Source: an uncultured Ruminococcus sp. (GTDB lineage Bacteria > Bacillota > Clostridia > Lachnospirales > Lachnospiraceae). From it: a stretch of 64,000 nucleotides of DNA. Where the stretch lies: assembly GCA_904377845.1 (NCBI GenBank), contig CAJFGR010000009.1:1-64000 (forward strand), in the 5' to 3' direction. The position numbers were made by a program, and so were the translations under genes. How positions within the stretch are numbered: position 1 is the first letter of the stretch; every line of letters starts with the position of its first letter. Under the pieces are notes generated by a model, which was not told the origin of the DNA, made no database searches, and saw only the letters and a list, made by a program, of their open reading frames with translations. Of this stretch, positions 8,128-17,883 are shown piece by piece.

Positions 8128-9618
8128 TTATTTCTGTTCCAGCTGCGGCGCTTCCTGCCCTCTCAGCCGTATGATCGGCCCGCCGGTCCCCTCGATATAC
8201 TCTCTCGTAATCTCTACCTCGCCGATGCTGTCGTCCTTCGGTATCTCATACATAATATCCAGCATGAACTCCTCGATAATGGCGCGAAGAGCGCGGGCTC
8301 CGGTATCCTTCTCCATCGCCTTTTCCGCGATGGCTTCAAGTGCTCCCTCGTTAAAGTCCAGTTTCACTTCGTCAAGGGCAAGCAGTTTCTGATACTGCTT
8401 TAAGATCGCATTTCTCGGCTCCTTTAATATCTTGACCATCATATCTTTGTCAAGCGGCTTCAGTGTAAATATGATCGGGAGACGTCCGAGGAACTCCGGG
8501 ATCATACCGAACTTTCTCAGGTCTTCAACCGTAACTTTGGAGAGAAGATCCTTGTCATTTTCGTACTTGTCTTTCAATTCCGAATTAAATCCCATGGAAG
8601 TCTTCTTCTGGAGACGTTCCTTGATGATCTCTTCCAGATCCGGGAACGCGCCTCCGCAGATGAAAAGGATATTCTTTGTGTTGACCGTTGTCAGCGGCAC
8701 CATGGCATTTTTGCTGTTGGCGCCAACCGGCACTTCCACATCGCTTCCCTCGAGAAGTTTCAGCATTCCCTGCTGTACGGACTCTCCGCTTACATCCCTC
8801 TGATTGGAATTACGCTTCTTGGCGATCTTGTCGATCTCATCGATAAAGATAATTCCCTGTTCTGCTTTCTCCACATCGTTGTCCGCAGCCGCCAGCAGCT
8901 TGGATACAACGCTCTCGATATCGTCGCCTATGTATCCTGCCTCTGTAAGAGACGTAGCGTCCGTGATCGCAAGCGGCACATCAAGAAGTCTTGCAAGCGT
9001 CTTGACAAGATAAGTCTTTCCGCTTCCTGTCGGCCCGATCATGAGCATATTTGACTTCTCGATTTCGATATCGTCCATAGTATCCGTAGCTACTCTCTTA
9101 TAGTGATTGTACACGGCAACGGACATTGCTTTCTTGGCGTACTCCTGACCAACCACGTACTCGTCGAGCTTTGCCTTGATCTTGTGGGGAGCCGGAATAT
9201 TCTTGATATCCAGCTTATGAAATTCTTTCGGTTTTTCCTTTTTCTTCTTGATCTTCTGCTGTTTTGGCTGAAGATTCTCAAGATCCGACATATTGAAGAA
9301 CTGAACGCCCGGCATATTCATCAGACGGTTTAAATCCACCGAACCGTTGGTCATGGCATCAAAGCTTCTCTGCATACAGTCCGGACACACCGTAATATTA
9401 TTCGGAAGATCGATCATCTTCCCTGTTACGCTCTCTGGCCTGTGGCAGATAAAACAGATCTTCTCGTATCCGTCGTCATCCTTCTTATCAGAACCGCCGT
9501 CTTTTTTATCAGAGGAAACAACCTCCTGCTTCTGCTCTCCTTCAGACCGGCTGCTCTGTCCGTTATTTTCTTTCTCTTTATCTTCCTCATCCACTAAGAT
9601 GAAATCCTGATCTGACAT
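8128..9618 (-). CDS. ClpX-like AAA+ ATPase (divergent)
   Basis: zinc-binding CxxC..CxxC, GPTGSGKTYLVKTLA, FIDEIDKIAKK, RDVSGESVQQGMLKLLEG, NILFICGGAF; start MSDQDF at 9618. Confidence 0.9.
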   Translation of the reverse strand: MSDQDFILVDEEDKEKENNGQSSRSEGEQKQEVVSSDKKDGGSDKKDDDGYEKICFICHRPESVTGKMIDLPNNITVCPDCMQRSFDAMTNGSVDLNRLMNMPGVQFFNMSDLENLQPKQQKIKKKKEKPKEFHKLDIKNIPAPHKIKAKLDEYVVGQEYAKKAMSVAVYNHYKRVATDTMDDIEIEKSNMLMIGPTGSGKTYLVKTLARLLDVPLAITDATSLTEAGYIGDDIESVVSKLLAAADNDVEKAEQGIIFIDEIDKIAKKRNSNQRDVSGESVQQGMLKLLEGSDVEVPVGANSKNAMVPLTTVNTKNILFICGGAFPDLEEIIKERLQKKTSMGFNSELKDKYENDKDLLSKVTVEDLRKFGMIPEFLGRLPIIFTLKPLDKDMMVKILKEPRNAILKQYQKLLALDEVKLDFNEGALEAIAEKAMEKDTGARALRAIIEEFMLDIMYEIPKDDSIGEVEITREYIEGTGGPIIRLRGQEAPQLEQK

Positions 9619-9776
9619 ATAAATTCCCTTCTGCAATCGATTAATCTCTGTCAGCCTGCAGCACTTTTCCTGTAAAATGCGCACACATCCGACTTTTTTA
9701 TTATAGTACAGATACACGGCTTATACAAATGAACTTTTTCTAAAGCCATTGGACACCGCAGCAGTTCAGCCGGCTG

Positions 9777-10457
9777 TTACTGGATTTCCTGCAGTCTAAG
9801 CCCGGCGGTATCCGTCACAGGAAGAGAGAAAACGACAGCACGTGCTTTGCTCTCAAGCCCCGCATGATCCATGATCGACTTCATGATTGCATTTTTCATT
9901 TCCGTTTTTGTGACGATCAGAATGAGCTCTTTCTCATCTGCAATGGATACTCCGAGGAACTTCTCTGCCCGCTCAAGTCCTGTTCCCTTCGCGTGGATCA
10001 CAGTGCCGCCGCCGGCGCCCTCTGCCCTTGCGGCATCCATCACTTCCTCGCTGTGACCGTGGTTTGCGACTACGATGATCAGTTCATAATTTGTATTTTT
10101 CATGACACTCTCCTCTACTTTTTCAACCTTCTGCCCGTCGATCAGAAACTGCAGCACTTTCTTGCCGCCCACACTGGACAATGGCATCAGAAATGCAATA
10201 CCCGTGCCGGGGACGTCAATCTGAAACCTGTCTTCAAGTTCCCGTTTTACCTGCTTCCATGTGTCATCTGACACTACGGTCAGCGTCACCATCTTCTCCG
10301 TGACCTCAAGACCAAAGTAGTCCAGCGTCTCACTGGTGGCTGTCCCCTGCGCCAGTGTACACAGGGTGGAAGAAAGACCGATCTCCTCATAACACGCCAG
10401 AAGCCTGCGGCCTACAGATCTCCTGGTGACAGTCATCAACATATTTATCTCACTCAT
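9777..10457 (-). CDS. P-II family regulator-like protein (tandem domains)
   Basis: GGGTVIHAKGT and GlnB-like beta-alpha-beta pattern; adjacent to DUF1538 gene. Confidence 0.75.
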   Translation of the reverse strand: MSEINMLMTVTRRSVGRRLLACYEEIGLSSTLCTLAQGTATSETLDYFGLEVTEKMVTLTVVSDDTWKQVKRELEDRFQIDVPGTGIAFLMPLSSVGGKKVLQFLIDGQKVEKVEESVMKNTNYELIIVVANHGHSEEVMDAARAEGAGGGTVIHAKGTGLERAEKFLGVSIADEKELILIVTKTEMKNAIMKSIMDHAGLESKARAVVFSLPVTDTAGLRLQEIQ

Positions 10458-10475
10458 AGCGATAGTCCTTCCTCC

Positions 10476-12023
10476 TTAAAGTTCTATGATCTCGTCATCC
10501 GGAAGCCGGGCAAATGCAGCCGCTGTCTTTCCTGCTTCCATCTTCTCGAGACGTCTGGAATTGAGCTCAAATACAAGCCCTAATATCTGTATCGTAATAA
10601 GAGGCGTCATAGCAACCATGGCAACCACACCAAAGGCATCCGTAACGATATTTCCGCCTGCGCTCGTACAGGCTCCGATGGCAAAGGGAAGGAGAAATGT
10701 CGCGGTCATGGGACCCGACGCCACACCGCCGGAGTCAAATGCAATCGCTGTAAAGATCTTCGGCACAAAGAACGACAAAAGAAGTGCAATGGCATACCCC
10801 GGTATCACAAACCAGAAAATCGATATTCCAGTCAGTACCCTTACCATGGCAAGCCCCAGAGAGGCCGCAACGCCGATGGAGAGGCTCAGGCTCATAGCTC
10901 CCGCACTTATGGTCCCCGAAGTGATATCCTCTACCTGGCGTGTCAGAACGAACACCGCAGGCTCCGCGCGCACGATAAAGTATCCGATGACCATACCGAT
11001 GGGAACGATCACCCATTTATACGGATGATCCGCCAGTATCTGGCCGAGATAATTACCTGCCGGCATAAATCCCACATTTACCCCGGTCAGGAACAGGAAG
11101 AGCCCTGCATAGGTATAAACCATACCGACCGCGATCCTGATGAGCATTCTCTTCTGCGCTCTCCGGAAGACGATCTGGAAAATAATAAAGAATACAATGA
11201 TCGGAAGAAGCGAAACCGCCATCTCTTTCATATATTCCGGAAGCCCTTCTGCAAACAGTTCCCAGAGTTCTACAGAATTCCCGATATCCGGGATCCGTTC
11301 CGGAACATACTCCGCGCTGTCAGGCCGGTAGATCAGGCTCAGCACGAGCACGGAGAGGATCGGCCCCACAGATGAAAGCGCCACAAGACCGAAACTGTCG
11401 TCCTCCGCCCGCTCATCGCTTCGGATCGCGGAGATACCGATGCCGAATGCCATGATAAAGGGCACTGTCATCGGTCCTGTCGTTACGCCGCCGGAATCAA
11501 ATGCAACCGCAATGAATTCATCCGGGGCAAAAAACGCAAGGGCGAACACGATGATATAGAGCACGATCAGCATATGCGCCAGTGAAATGCTGTACAGCAT
11601 ACGGAGCAGCGACGCTACAAGGAAGATCCCCACTCCGAACGCCACGGACAGTACAAGTACCATATTCGGCACCGCGGGTACCTGCTCAGCCAGCACCTGA
11701 AGATCCGGTTCTGATATAGTTACGATAAAACCGAGGATGAACGTCAGAAGCACCATCAGCCACAGTTTTTTCGTCTGCGTCATACTTGTTCCCACATTTT
11801 CCCCGATGGGCGTCATAGACATCTCTGCGCCCAGAGTAAAAAACATCATTCCCACGATCAGAAATACGGCCCCCAGCAGAAACGCCAGCAGTATCCCCGG
11901 CTCCAGCGGGGCGATCGTAAAGCATAAGACAAGCACGATCGCAATGATCGGCAGAACTGCCTTCAGAGTTTCATTTAATTTTTCCAGTAATTTTTCTTTT
12001 AATTTTGCAATTTTGAAATTCAC
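10476..12023 (-). CDS. DUF1538 family membrane protein (internally duplicated)
   Basis: two repeats AFDSGGVTTGPMTVPFIMAFGIG and AFDSGGVASGPMTATFLLPFAIG. Confidence 0.85.
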   Translation of the reverse strand: MNFKIAKLKEKLLEKLNETLKAVLPIIAIVLVLCFTIAPLEPGILLAFLLGAVFLIVGMMFFTLGAEMSMTPIGENVGTSMTQTKKLWLMVLLTFILGFIVTISEPDLQVLAEQVPAVPNMVLVLSVAFGVGIFLVASLLRMLYSISLAHMLIVLYIIVFALAFFAPDEFIAVAFDSGGVTTGPMTVPFIMAFGIGISAIRSDERAEDDSFGLVALSSVGPILSVLVLSLIYRPDSAEYVPERIPDIGNSVELWELFAEGLPEYMKEMAVSLLPIIVFFIIFQIVFRRAQKRMLIRIAVGMVYTYAGLFLFLTGVNVGFMPAGNYLGQILADHPYKWVIVPIGMVIGYFIVRAEPAVFVLTRQVEDITSGTISAGAMSLSLSIGVAASLGLAMVRVLTGISIFWFVIPGYAIALLLSFFVPKIFTAIAFDSGGVASGPMTATFLLPFAIGACTSAGGNIVTDAFGVVAMVAMTPLITIQILGLVFELNSRRLEKMEAGKTAAAFARLPDDEIIEL

Positions 12024-12045
12024 GCATTACCTGCCTTTCTTCATA

Positions 12046-14037
12046 TTATCCGTTCAACATATTTAAAAATTCTTCCTCCGAGATGATCGGGACGCCAAGT
12101 TCCCGCGCTTTTCTGTTCTTGGAAGAAGTGGAATTTACATCATTGTTGATAAGATAATCCGTCTTCGATGTTACGCTTCCTGTCACTTTCCCTCCCCTCT
12201 TTTCGATTTCTTCTTTCACTTCTGCCCGGTTGGCGAAATGGTTCACACTCCCGGTTATGACAAAGTTCACCCCCGCAAATTTCCGGGAGTCTTCTGTAAT
12301 CTCCTCTTTTGGTATCTCAACTTCCGCGAGCAGCCGCCGGAACAGATCCCTGTGTTCTCCGTCCGTAAAATAAGCCACGAACGTCCCGGCGATCACGCCG
12401 CCCACTCCGGAAATTTCGCTTAATTCCTCCACTGTCGCATTCAGGATACGCTCCGGATCATTTCCAAGAGCCCCGCAGATCATCTTCGCATTTGCGATAC
12501 CGATATTCGGGATTCCCAGACTGTAGACGAGGCGGGGGAGTGTTGTCGTCCGCGCATTTTTGATACTGTTCTGCAGGTTCTCGTAAGATTTATCCCCGAA
12601 GCCATCCATCTGGCGGATCTCATCCGCATATCTGTCGAGATGGAACAGATCGGTAAAGTCTTTTACATATCCGTTCATGATGAACTTCTCCAGAGTCGCC
12701 TCGGAAAGCCCCTCGATATTCATAGCGTCCCTGCTTACAAAAAGAGTAAACGACTTGACATGTTTCGCCTGACACTTCGGATTGGTGCAGTAAAGCGTCT
12801 TTGTCTCATTTTCCATGGCGATCTTTGTGGGGCCGCCGCAGACCGGACATTCTTTCGGGATGTCTTTCACACCGCTTCTCGTCAGGTTCTCCGCGATCTG
12901 AGGAATGATCATGTTCGCCTTGTACACGGTGATCCTGTCCCCCACTCCCAGTTCCAGTTCTTCCATGATACTGATATTGTGCACGCTGGCACGGCTTACC
13001 GTCGTTCCTTCCAGTTCCACCGGCTCAAATACGGCAACCGGATTGATCAGTCCTGTCCTCGACGGACTCCATTCAATCTCTGTCAGCGTAGTCTCGCGGA
13101 TCTCGTCCGCCCACTTAAACGCAAAGGAATCCCGGGGGAACTTTGCCGTCGTCCCCAGTGACTGGCCGTAGGCGATATCATCGTACACAAGAACCAGTCC
13201 GTCGGACGGCACTTCATTCTTATCGATATGCTCCGCAAACCACGCCACTTCTTTTTCTATGGTATCTGCTGTGACCGGATGGTTCTCCACCACGTCAAAG
13301 CCCTGCTGCTGCAGCCACTGCATCTGATAAAGTCTGGAGTTTTTAAAGTCCACCCCTTCCGCCCGCACAAGAGTAAACGCATAGAATCTGACATTACGCT
13401 TTGCCGTGATCTCATTGTTGAGCTGACGGACAGAACCGCTGCACAGATTTCTCGGATTCTTATACTTAGCATCGGCATCCCCGATCTCTTCGTTGATCTT
13501 CTCGAAATCCTTATAGGAAATAACCGCTTCGCCCCTCAGGACCAGCTCTCCCTGATAGGGTATCGTAAGCGGAACATTCTTAAACACTCTGGCATTGTTG
13601 GTTACTACTTCTCCCACTTCCCCGTTGCCGCGGGTCACGGCTTTCTCAAGCGCACCTTCCCGGTACGTAAGAACGATCGTAAGGCCGTCCAGTTTCCATG
13701 AGATCATGGCTTTCTGACTGCCAAGGAACTCTTTAAGCCGCGCCACGTCTTTTGTCTTGTCCAGAGAGAGCATCGGCCGCTCGTGCCTTTCTTTGGGCAG
13801 TTCGCTTAAGACTTCATACCCCACATTGACCGTAGGACTGGCAGCAAGCGTTGTTCCAAGCTCTTTCTCCAGTTCCTGAAGTTCATCATAGAGGCGGTCA
13901 TACTCGTAGTTGCTCATGATCTCCGTATCTTCCTGTTCATATGCGCGCCGTGCACGGTTCAGGAGATCCACCAGCTCACGCATCCGTTTCATCTTCTCTT
14001 CCATATCTTCCTCCGATAACTCTCTGATTTTATTCAT
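12046..14037 (-). CDS. ligA: NAD-dependent DNA ligase
   Basis: SWKLDGLTIVLTYREG, zinc CPVCGG..CTNPKC, HhH motifs, C-terminal BRCT. Confidence 0.95.
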   Translation of the reverse strand: MNKIRELSEEDMEEKMKRMRELVDLLNRARRAYEQEDTEIMSNYEYDRLYDELQELEKELGTTLAASPTVNVGYEVLSELPKERHERPMLSLDKTKDVARLKEFLGSQKAMISWKLDGLTIVLTYREGALEKAVTRGNGEVGEVVTNNARVFKNVPLTIPYQGELVLRGEAVISYKDFEKINEEIGDADAKYKNPRNLCSGSVRQLNNEITAKRNVRFYAFTLVRAEGVDFKNSRLYQMQWLQQQGFDVVENHPVTADTIEKEVAWFAEHIDKNEVPSDGLVLVYDDIAYGQSLGTTAKFPRDSFAFKWADEIRETTLTEIEWSPSRTGLINPVAVFEPVELEGTTVSRASVHNISIMEELELGVGDRITVYKANMIIPQIAENLTRSGVKDIPKECPVCGGPTKIAMENETKTLYCTNPKCQAKHVKSFTLFVSRDAMNIEGLSEATLEKFIMNGYVKDFTDLFHLDRYADEIRQMDGFGDKSYENLQNSIKNARTTTLPRLVYSLGIPNIGIANAKMICGALGNDPERILNATVEELSEISGVGGVIAGTFVAYFTDGEHRDLFRRLLAEVEIPKEEITEDSRKFAGVNFVITGSVNHFANRAEVKEEIEKRGGKVTGSVTSKTDYLINNDVNSTSSKNRKARELGVPIISEEEFLNMLNG

Positions 14038-14786
14038 TACCGCGCGGGCGACTCCTGTATAAGACTGTAGAGTTCGTCCAGCTCTTCATCTGTCAGTTCT
14101 CTGTATTCGCCTTCTTTCAGGCTGCCCAGCCGTATATTCATTACCCGCACTCTCAGAAGATCTTTTACCTCATATCCCAGGGCTTCACACATCCGTCTGA
14201 TCTGGCGGTTAAGCCCCTGTGTCAATATAATAGAAAATGTATATTTTCCGATCTTTCTGACTCTGCACGGTCTTGTAACCGTATCCAGTATAGGGACTCC
14301 CCCTGCCATCTTTTCCAGAAATTCATCTGTAACCTCTTTATCCACCGTTACCTTATATTCTTTCTCATGGTAGTTAGCGGCGCGCATCATTCGGTTAATG
14401 ATGTCTCCGTTATTTGTCATGAGCAGCAGTCCCCTGGAGTCTTTATCCAGCCGTCCGATATAAGTGACACGGATCGGATAATCAAGGAACCGGACAATAC
14501 TGTTCCGCTCTCTCTTTTCTTCGGTACAGACAATCCCACGCGGCTTATTCACCGCCAGAACGACCATCTCGTCACCTTTTGACACCAGTTTCTTCCCTAC
14601 ACGGACTTCCTGCCCCGGGATGATCTTCATCCCGGTCTGCGCCGTTTTCCCGTCCACTGTTACCCGGCCTGTTTCAATGAGGCGGTCTGCCTCCCTCCTG
14701 GAACACACGCCCGCCTCACTTAAATACTTATTCAGTCTTACCGGTTCTTTCTTCCTTAAAAACTCTTCTCTGATCTTATTACTCAC
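14037..14786 (-). CDS. RNA pseudouridine synthase (RsuA/RluB/RluF type)
   Basis: S4 domain RLNKYLSEAGVCSRREADRLI; GRLDKDSRGLLLMTNNGD; GLNRQIRRMCEALGY. Confidence 0.95.
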   Translation of the reverse strand: MSNKIREEFLRKKEPVRLNKYLSEAGVCSRREADRLIETGRVTVDGKTAQTGMKIIPGQEVRVGKKLVSKGDEMVVLAVNKPRGIVCTEEKRERNSIVRFLDYPIRVTYIGRLDKDSRGLLLMTNNGDIINRMMRAANYHEKEYKVTVDKEVTDEFLEKMAGGVPILDTVTRPCRVRKIGKYTFSIILTQGLNRQIRRMCEALGYEVKDLLRVRVMNIRLGSLKEGEYRELTDEELDELYSLIQESPAR

Positions 14787-15933
14787 CTGAAAACACTCCG
14801 CTGATATTATTGTCTGTAAAAAATGTATTGCCGCTGTACAGGATCAGCGCATCCGTAATCCTGTAAGTATCCATGATCTCATCCATAGTCCCGCTGTAAT
14901 ACCGGGGGTCTACCACAACAATCTCCCTGTAATACGGCGCGAGAAACGGAATAAAGCAGTCCGCAAAAGAATCTTTTACGATGAGCAGACGTTTCTGACT
15001 TGTAGACACAGTCTTGATATCGATAACAGAAGTATTTCCGCCGAGAAATACACCGTATTTGTCCCTCGTATCAAGTTTTGAAGAGTCATAGAGCGAGGTT
15101 GTTTTCCTTCCCTCGTCCACATAATCCACTATTACATCATCGTCGCCTTCCGTGGGCACATAGATATCGATTAATTCCCTCTCGTCCAGTCCCACACCGC
15201 TGGAAGCCGCCAGTACTCCGTTAAAGCTGTCCGTTACTGTATAGGAAACGAAATCGTCTGAGACGTCTCCTTCAATCCCGAATGTCTGAGCTGCGTCCTG
15301 GAACACATAGAAAGCGCCCTGTGTCGTCCAGTGATGATCCGTCTTATAGTATAGCTTTTCTGATTTATGTTTATTCAATATAGATACCGTATCAATCCAG
15401 TTGACAGAATCACCGAGTTTCCGCTCTGCCATGCTGAACATCTGACGCTGGTCTTCAACTTCAGCGAATGCAGGCAGTCTGTCCGTCAGGATGCAGGCAG
15501 CATCAGGTACCAGCATCATCGTAACGGGAATATCCTCATATGTCTGGGCAAAATTCTGGATTGCCGTCATATTGGCGTCGAGCTGATCTTCATCGGGCAC
15601 TTCGATGTTTTCCATGAGCTGCCCGCCTTTTCCGATATATATATTATTCTCCATTTTTGCCCCGCCCAGCCGGTCCAGGCCGACTTTGACTCTACGCCAC
15701 GTATTCCTGCCCGCGAACTGATCGCTGAGATACTTCTCCCACTGCTCCATGAAGTCTCCTGACAGAACTGTGGTCAGATTGAAACGCGGTCTCGACTCAA
15801 GAGTGCGGTTCTCCAACTCCGATTTTTCCTTATCAGGTACGATCACATTTACGATCAACACCAAAAAAAGGACTATGATAAATATTTTTCCGATAAGATT
15901 TGCGATCCTTGCTTTTCTCTTCCTATTAATCAT
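14779..15933 (-). CDS. DHHW/AlgX-like SGNH-type protein (surface acylation partner)
   Basis: LYYKTDHHWTTQGAFYVF; N-terminal TM; next to MBOAT gene. Confidence 0.8.
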   Translation of the reverse strand: MINRKRKARIANLIGKIFIIVLFLVLIVNVIVPDKEKSELENRTLESRPRFNLTTVLSGDFMEQWEKYLSDQFAGRNTWRRVKVGLDRLGGAKMENNIYIGKGGQLMENIEVPDEDQLDANMTAIQNFAQTYEDIPVTMMLVPDAACILTDRLPAFAEVEDQRQMFSMAERKLGDSVNWIDTVSILNKHKSEKLYYKTDHHWTTQGAFYVFQDAAQTFGIEGDVSDDFVSYTVTDSFNGVLAASSGVGLDERELIDIYVPTEGDDDVIVDYVDEGRKTTSLYDSSKLDTRDKYGVFLGGNTSVIDIKTVSTSQKRLLIVKDSFADCFIPFLAPYYREIVVVDPRYYSGTMDEIMDTYRITDALILYSGNTFFTDNNISGVFSGE

Positions 15934-15944
15934 AAAACTCCCGC

Positions 15945-17354
15945 CTAAAATCTGAAATACAAAAATGGATTAAACGTTCCTGTCACAAGAAATGCCACAG
16001 AAATCAGAAAAATGCCGATGAAAATGACTGCTGCCACCGACAGCTGTACATACTGATTCTTTGGCGCGCGTATCACGGCTTTTATAATGTTCAGCCCTAA
16101 AGACGATGAGGCGATAACTGCGAGCAGATAAAGCAGCCAGTGTGTAAAAAGAAGGAACGCTCCTGTCGCATCCACGATTCCTGCTCCGCCTCCGATCATA
16201 GCGAGCAGATACCGCATCGCGTATCCGAGGCTCGGACTGAAGAAAAATACCCAGCCTACAAGCACGACAATTCCGGTATAAAGATGCCGTACCGGATTCG
16301 GAAGCTGATCGACTGACGCTCCCCATATGTATTTCTCCATTACGAGGATCACACCGTAATACACACCCCATGCCACAAAATTCCATGCAGCGCCATGCCA
16401 CATTCCGGTCAGTGACCATACGACCATAAGATTAAATATGTTTCTCGAAACAGAACAGCGGTTCCCTCCAAGCGGAATATAGACATATTCACGGAACCAT
16501 GTGCTCAGAGAAATATGCCATCTTCTCCAGAATTCCGTCACACTCTTAGAGATATAGGGATAATCAAAGTTCTTTCTGAAATCAAACCCGAACATTTTCC
16601 CCAGTCCGACCGCCATATCCGAATATCCGCTGAAATCAAAATAGATCTGAAATGCATAGGAGAATACTCCGAGCCACGCTGTCAGTATGGAGAGATTGCC
16701 GGCGGGCATTGCCGCGATCTGCTCAAAAACCTCTCCCGCAGTATTTGCGAGAATAACTTTTTTTGCCAGACCCATGATAAAATACATCGCTCCCAGGCCG
16801 ATCTTCGAAGCACTCATGTTCCTTTTGCGAAGCTGTTCTTCAATATCAGCATATCTCACAATCGGTCCTGCGATCAGCTGCGGGAACATACTGATATATA
16901 AGGCAAAATACAGGATGTTCTTCTGGGCTTCCGCCTTTTTCCAGTAAACATCCAGAATATAGGAAATTGCCTGAAATGTATAAAACGAAATTCCCACAGG
17001 AAGAGCAAGCTCCCGGTACGGAATATCTACCGGAAGGACAGCATTGACCGTCTCCATCAGGAAACCGAAATATTTAAAAAATCCCAGTATCAACAGATTT
17101 CCTGCTATGGCGAATATCACTGCAAACTTTGCCCTGCGGGGATCATCTTCCTTGGCTTTTATATCCCGCCCGCAGAAATAATTAAATAAGATGGAGAGAA
17201 TCATAAGTATGACATAAACAGGCTCTCCCCACGCATAGAAGAACAGACTTGCAAGCAGCAAGACAATGTTTTTCACTTTATACGGGACTAAATAATAAAC
17301 TGCCAGCACAATCGGCAGAAACATAAACAAAAAAGTAATACTGCTGAATAACAT
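15945..17354 (-). CDS. MBOAT family O-acyltransferase (AlgI/DltB-like)
   Basis: VTEFWRRWHISLSTWFREYVYIPLGGNR; LTGMWHGAAWNFVAWG. Confidence 0.95.
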   Translation of the reverse strand: MLFSSITFLFMFLPIVLAVYYLVPYKVKNIVLLLASLFFYAWGEPVYVILMILSILFNYFCGRDIKAKEDDPRRAKFAVIFAIAGNLLILGFFKYFGFLMETVNAVLPVDIPYRELALPVGISFYTFQAISYILDVYWKKAEAQKNILYFALYISMFPQLIAGPIVRYADIEEQLRKRNMSASKIGLGAMYFIMGLAKKVILANTAGEVFEQIAAMPAGNLSILTAWLGVFSYAFQIYFDFSGYSDMAVGLGKMFGFDFRKNFDYPYISKSVTEFWRRWHISLSTWFREYVYIPLGGNRCSVSRNIFNLMVVWSLTGMWHGAAWNFVAWGVYYGVILVMEKYIWGASVDQLPNPVRHLYTGIVVLVGWVFFFSPSLGYAMRYLLAMIGGGAGIVDATGAFLLFTHWLLYLLAVIASSSLGLNIIKAVIRAPKNQYVQLSVAAVIFIGIFLISVAFLVTGTFNPFLYFRF

Positions 17355-17397
17355 CCGTTCTTTCCTCTCTGTTTACAGGCTGATGCCGGTATATTAT

Positions 17398-17883
17398 TTA
17401 CAGACTTCCGCTGAAAACGCTCAGATATTTATCCGCGTCCGGGGAACATGCATAAAAAATATAAGTTCCTCTTACGCTCTGTCTGGCATCCTCGAGCAGT
17501 TTCACCTCGTCAGGCGCATATCCTTCAAAATCACTGATACGCGAATCAATCCTCTCATTAATAGCATCCACTACTTCCTGTACCTGACTGTCTCTATTAA
17601 CTTTCACCAGAAGCACTTCCTCAGCGGACATGCTGGCTCCCGAAGAATAGTATAAAACGCCGGCATAATCCGCGGCATTCAAACCGAAATTACGCTTGAA
17701 CATAGCCGCATCCTGTGCTGTCAGCGCCTCAGTGTCCAGGGAATCCTCCACACTTTTGCTGACTTCCTCAAAAGGCTTATTGCTCCCGCTTGCAAATAAC
17801 ATTAGCAGAACCACAAACCCGATGATCAGGGCAAATACGACAAATTTCATAATATGGGCAGCGCCCTGTCCCTTTGACATCAT
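17398..17883 (-). CDS. DUF4358-type secreted protein
   Basis: N-terminal TM; MFKRNFGLNAADYAGVLYYSSGASMSAEEVLLVKV pattern; within MBOAT cluster. Confidence 0.65.
   Translation of the reverse strand: MMSKGQGAAHIMKFVVFALIIGFVVLLMLFASGSNKPFEEVSKSVEDSLDTEALTAQDAAMFKRNFGLNAADYAGVLYYSSGASMSAEEVLLVKVNRDSQVQEVVDAINERIDSRISDFEGYAPDEVKLLEDARQSVRGTYIFYACSPDADKYLSVFSGSL

Noticed and set aside
7890-8403. Several long overlapping ORFs (7724-8125, 7930-8403, 7949-8392)
   Set aside because: They overlap the end of clpX or the hairpin block, have arginine/histidine-rich low-complexity translations and no recognised motif.
9764-9786. CAGTTCAGCCGGCTGTTACTG near the P-II gene end, similar to the ends of the 28146 element
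   Set aside because: Only ~15 bp match and no internal sequence is conserved; may be chance.
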